NCBI GenBank assembly: GCA_021234155.1
Contig: JAJEKV010000104.1
Coordinates: 2,465,985-2,529,984 of the forward strand
Origin: Isoetes taiwanensis
Lineage: Eukaryota > Streptophyta > Lycopodiopsida > Isoetales > Isoetaceae
DNA: 64,000 bases
Direction of reading: 5' to 3'
Positions 60,561-64,000 of this stretch are shown here, piece by piece. The notes beneath the pieces were generated by a model. That model searched no databases and was not told where the DNA came from. It saw nothing but the letters and a program-made list of their open reading frames with translations. The position numbers and the translations under genes are program-made. Numbering within the stretch: position 1 is the first letter of the stretch; each line of letters begins with the position of its first letter.

Positions 60561-63500
60561 TTATCAACAGATGGAAGAGCGACCAAATTTAAAAAACTTT
60601 AGCAAGAAAAAATAAGCAGAGAGGGAAGAAAAGAAAAGCAGAAGAGAACCAAGATCACCGGAGCAGTCAATTATACGCCCCAAACCTCCAAGCCACAACT
60701 CCTAGATCCCCAAAGACTTACTGTTTGAAATTTTGGGGGTCCGAAGAAATTAGCTTGATGATGAGGGGATTCGGTTCAAATTCTATAGGAACCTCTAAAG
60801 AAGATTCCTCTCAAATGTTGTTGCCCAAAGCAGATATGGCTGAGAGTTGTGAAGCGAGAAACTCTAAGAGACCGGTCTGATAAAGCACAAATCACGAGAG
60901 AAAAAACTTGTTAAAGAATTCAAAATAATACAATGGAGATGCCAAAGGCGGTCGAATTAGGCGGTTGGTTGGGAGGTTACGGCAGCCAGAAACTTTTTTT
61001 TTAGTATGACTATGCCTATTCTATATGATAGTAAATTTCTAGTTACCATTTTTGGTGTGAACTTCCTTGGCTATTACATGCATAGTTCAAAATCACATGC
61101 TCCTAATGGCATTTTATAGTATATGAGCCACTATTCAACGTATGCATTTATTTTTAAGAAGAAAGTCCACTTTTTCCTTATTAAAAAGTTGCATGATACT
61201 GCATGTTTACCACTTGTTGACCATTTCTTTTTGCATGCATTTCTAAGTTCATGGAATTCAATGGGGTTAATTCCACACATTTGCATATGGAAGGCAATTG
61301 CACGTTCCCCTTCTTTTTGCACAGGTGGAAAATCATTTGCTATCTTTATTTATGGTTTTCTATTGTCTTGGCCGATCCGCGGTGATAATATCTCACATAT
61401 ATACCTAAGCGTAACCTAATATTTAGGGTTCGTATCTTCAAAGCGGCTTCCTATCTGGTAGCCATATTATATTATCCTCTATTCTCCTTTATTACGATTG
61501 CTATAGATACGAAGCATTAAATACGATCCTCTCAACCCGACATTGAGATCATATGCGATTTAGAAGTGAGCTCTTAATCATCCTCTTCTTATTTTTGCAA
61601 GCATAAGCACTACATGCATATCTCTAGTTTATGCAAATAGAACTCACGGCAAAATGAACACCTTATGCTTCTAGCAATAGGGGATTATTTTTCAAGTTTA
61701 TGCAAATTTTGGTAGCATTTGTGTAGAAACCGAGAAGCCATGGAAACATCAAGTTCACGATATTCAACTAGATAAGGACCATGGGTCACATCAGAACACG
61801 TTCGAGGTAATATAGACAGCGAATATATATATATATATATATATATATTCATATCTTAGATAGCAAGTGCAATGTTTGGTTGAGCAGAAGAAGTTTTTCC
61901 ACACATGTATACATAAACTTTATTTACACTATCATATTAGAAGGCTGAGATAACATCATATTTATATTTCAAAGCTAAAAAGCTACGGTTAAAAGCGTAT
62001 GCGAGAGGAAGCTTTAGTCTTTTACATATACTTGAGATGTTTGGGAAACCCTTACGAAGCATCTTTCTATGTATGATAACGAGGCCGGCAAGAGAATGCT
62101 TGTTTTCAAAATTTGTTACCTGATTGAGTATTCTTAGCGATCTGATGTCGACATATGATCGGTGGAAACTATGGTGATATATGTTTAAACATTGGGTTGC
62201 TTTGTACCTTTTAGACTCTTGTCGTAAGGAAATTACATATATTGTTCCTTCCATTCTCTATGTTTTTCTAGCTACTTGAGGGGGCAAAAAAGGCTACAAA
62301 GGGGCGTCGACTATAAGCCAGAGAGGCTCCATTGTACCTTTGGCCCTTCAATCATTACCATTTTACATGCTAATGTTTTGATGATTGGTACTGCAGTGTG
62401 ACCTCTCACCTTTTTGTGGATTTGTTTTGTGTTTTGTTAGTTAGATGCGAAAATGGAAGTGGAGATAAGCATACTGATGCCGCTAATTTTCTCTGTGGAA
62501 GAACCGTCTCCATAAATCATGACATTAAGTTACTCTTCAAAACTTGTAAAGGTTTAAACAAGTTGGGTATTATACGCTCTGAGTAGAAGGCATTTCATAT
62601 GAATCTTTCTGTACATTCAAGCCATAGTTTAATCTTCTTTGGAAAGGCTTTCTTCATTGCCATTTCTTAGTTTTGCGGCGTTACTTGTAAATTTGCTTTA
62701 CTTTAATAGGCTGTTGTTAAATATTTTCCTCTCAAACATTATGTAAAATTTCATCCATACATTCTACTTTGGATTTGTAGAGAATGCCTTCTATTATATA
62801 GTCGGTCTAATAAATCATAGCAATACTTTATCTTGATTAGTTCTTTATAAAATAAGTTACAAATTATTTTCTTCTTGCAATGATTATTCCTTGCGTAATG
62901 CGATTTATTTTCGATTGAGCTTAGTTGACTTTGTCTGATTTAATGACTCTAATGGTGCCATGCGCATTTGATATTTGAAATCTGATCGATTAGTCAATTA
63001 GACTGATTTGACTCTTTGGCAGCCTAAGTTCTTTGGCCTGAAAGTTTGTTATATATCAATGGGCCGAAACTTCTTGGGCTTGTAAAATTTGAGTTTATAA
63101 ATAATGCCGGTTCTATTCGCGATAGCAATAGAGGCAAACATTCCACCTGGATAGAGGGGCGCCCTAGCTTGCATCTCCTATTTATATACGCCTCCTTCCT
63201 CATTTCTAGTCGCCAGTTCTCTTGAGTTCCTTTTTATTCTCCTCATTCGGCTCCACAAGTCTGTTCCTTTCATGCCTCTTCTCTACCAGTCTGAATCAAT
63301 TCACATTATTGGATGTGGTTTTGGGCATATGGTTGAGGTTTTCACAAGTCTTGTGATGAACTTTGTGCCCCATGACTTTTGAATGGTGAGTCCTTTTAGA
63401 TGATATGATGTCTCATGGCCTTGGTGTCGAGTTAACCACTTTGATAGTCTTAGGTTGGAATCACATTTGTTCCTTTTCTATCCTTGGATTTGTGCGTAGT

Positions 63501-64000
63501 TTTAGATCTATTCTTGCTTGGTTTTAGACTGCTTGATTTGCATATATAGGCGATTCGTTTGTCAATCAAAAGCTAGAGTTATTCTCGAAGCGAGGTTTTT
63601 GTTGATGGCATAGAGCTTGTCTCAGGTCAAGATAAGGTTTAAGTGATTGCGTCACTTTCCATTTTACTTGAGCTTTTGGGAGCAGTACACTTTGCTTCTT
63701 CCCAATTGGTAACTGTGTGTGTTTTCTTTAAAGTTTTGCGGTAAAGGGAAAGCTACAAGAAATTTTATGACTTAAGCCTTTGGTTGGGCCGAAACTTGAT
63801 CGATTTGCTATGGCATTATGTCGAATGGGGGCGAATTTTGTGGCTGCGCATAAGTTTCAAACCTTGCGATGGCTTGGAGGATTTCGATCTTTGAGGATTA
63901 GGTAAAGGATTACAAGCTCTCGCGATGGTAGCCAGGTTTGATTTGATTCTTGTTTGGTTGATTTTGGTTAGTTGATTACGTATTGGGGTAGTTCGCGGCC
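60561..64000. other. AT-rich DNA without a recognisable gene
   Basis: Frames up to 105 codons without known domains. Near 63180-63240 the words CTATTTATATACGCC followed by a pyrimidine-rich stretch look like a TATA box and leader of a plant promoter or LTR reading plus, but no coding sequence follows before the window ends. Confidence 0.4.
61823..61848. repeat. (TA)n microsatellite
   Basis: About 13 TA dinucleotides in AT-rich DNA. Confidence 0.9.

Overview
This window is nuclear DNA of a land plant. The evidence is one intron-bearing eukaryotic gene with plant-type ribophorin I sequence, surrounded by LTR retrotransposons, several LINE families, a tRNA-derived SINE, a Mutator-like element, a MITE-like foldback and long microsatellites. 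There is no operon, CRISPR or prokaryotic signal. The GC-rich LINE pieces (18.6-19.6 kb and about 39-43.8 kb) remind me of elements of ferns and other early-diverging land plants, but this is a weak impression and the species is not established.

Only one clear host gene is present: the oligosaccharyltransferase subunit OST1 (ribophorin I), minus strand, 15877 to 11655, ten exons. Splice sites and protein conservation are intact, but at least eight small frame breaks occur in the exons, several next to homopolymers. I read this first as an unpolished long-read consensus and second as a young pseudogene. Only about 120 bp separate its ATG from a Mutator-like element (16007-17964) that has a 10-bp target duplication; the short proximal promoter keeps two CACGTG boxes.

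Layout. 0-2.1 kb: GC-rich unknown sequence with a histone H3-like fragment. 2.1-3.3 kb: first copy of a 1.5-kb LTR family. 3.3-3.9 kb: 3' end of a LINE. 5.4-6.4 kb: SINE between two GA microsatellites, then a duplicated segment. 7.2-8.6 kb: 5'-truncated LINE with target duplication and poly(A). 8.9-9.8 kb: two long purine-only tracts. 11.6-15.9 kb: OST1. 16.0-18.0 kb: Mutator-like element. 18.6-19.6 kb: GC-rich LINE ORF1-like block. 20.4-25.0 kb: three more copies of the LTR family, two of them forming a large inverted repeat with a primer-binding site and a polypurine tract. 25-32.8 kb: degenerate sequence that I cannot assign. 32.9-34.5 kb: second copy of the 7-kb LINE family. 35.0-35.6 kb: foldback element. 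36.0-37.6 kb: fifth LTR copy. 38.2-39.1 kb: tandem array of about 170-190-bp units. 39.1-43.8 kb: GC-rich LINE with reverse transcriptase. 44.0-53.0 kb: complete but broken Ty3/Gypsy (Athila/Tat-like) element on the minus strand. 53.0-60.5 kb: two LINE tails meeting tail to tail, the minus one nearly full length. 60.5-64.0 kb: AT-rich DNA without a recognisable gene.

The elements do not form a functional pathway with each other; the window is a nested transposon landscape around one housekeeping glycosylation gene. No tRNA or rRNA gene was recognised. All positions and alignments were made by eye; boundaries marked approximate may be off by tens of bases.
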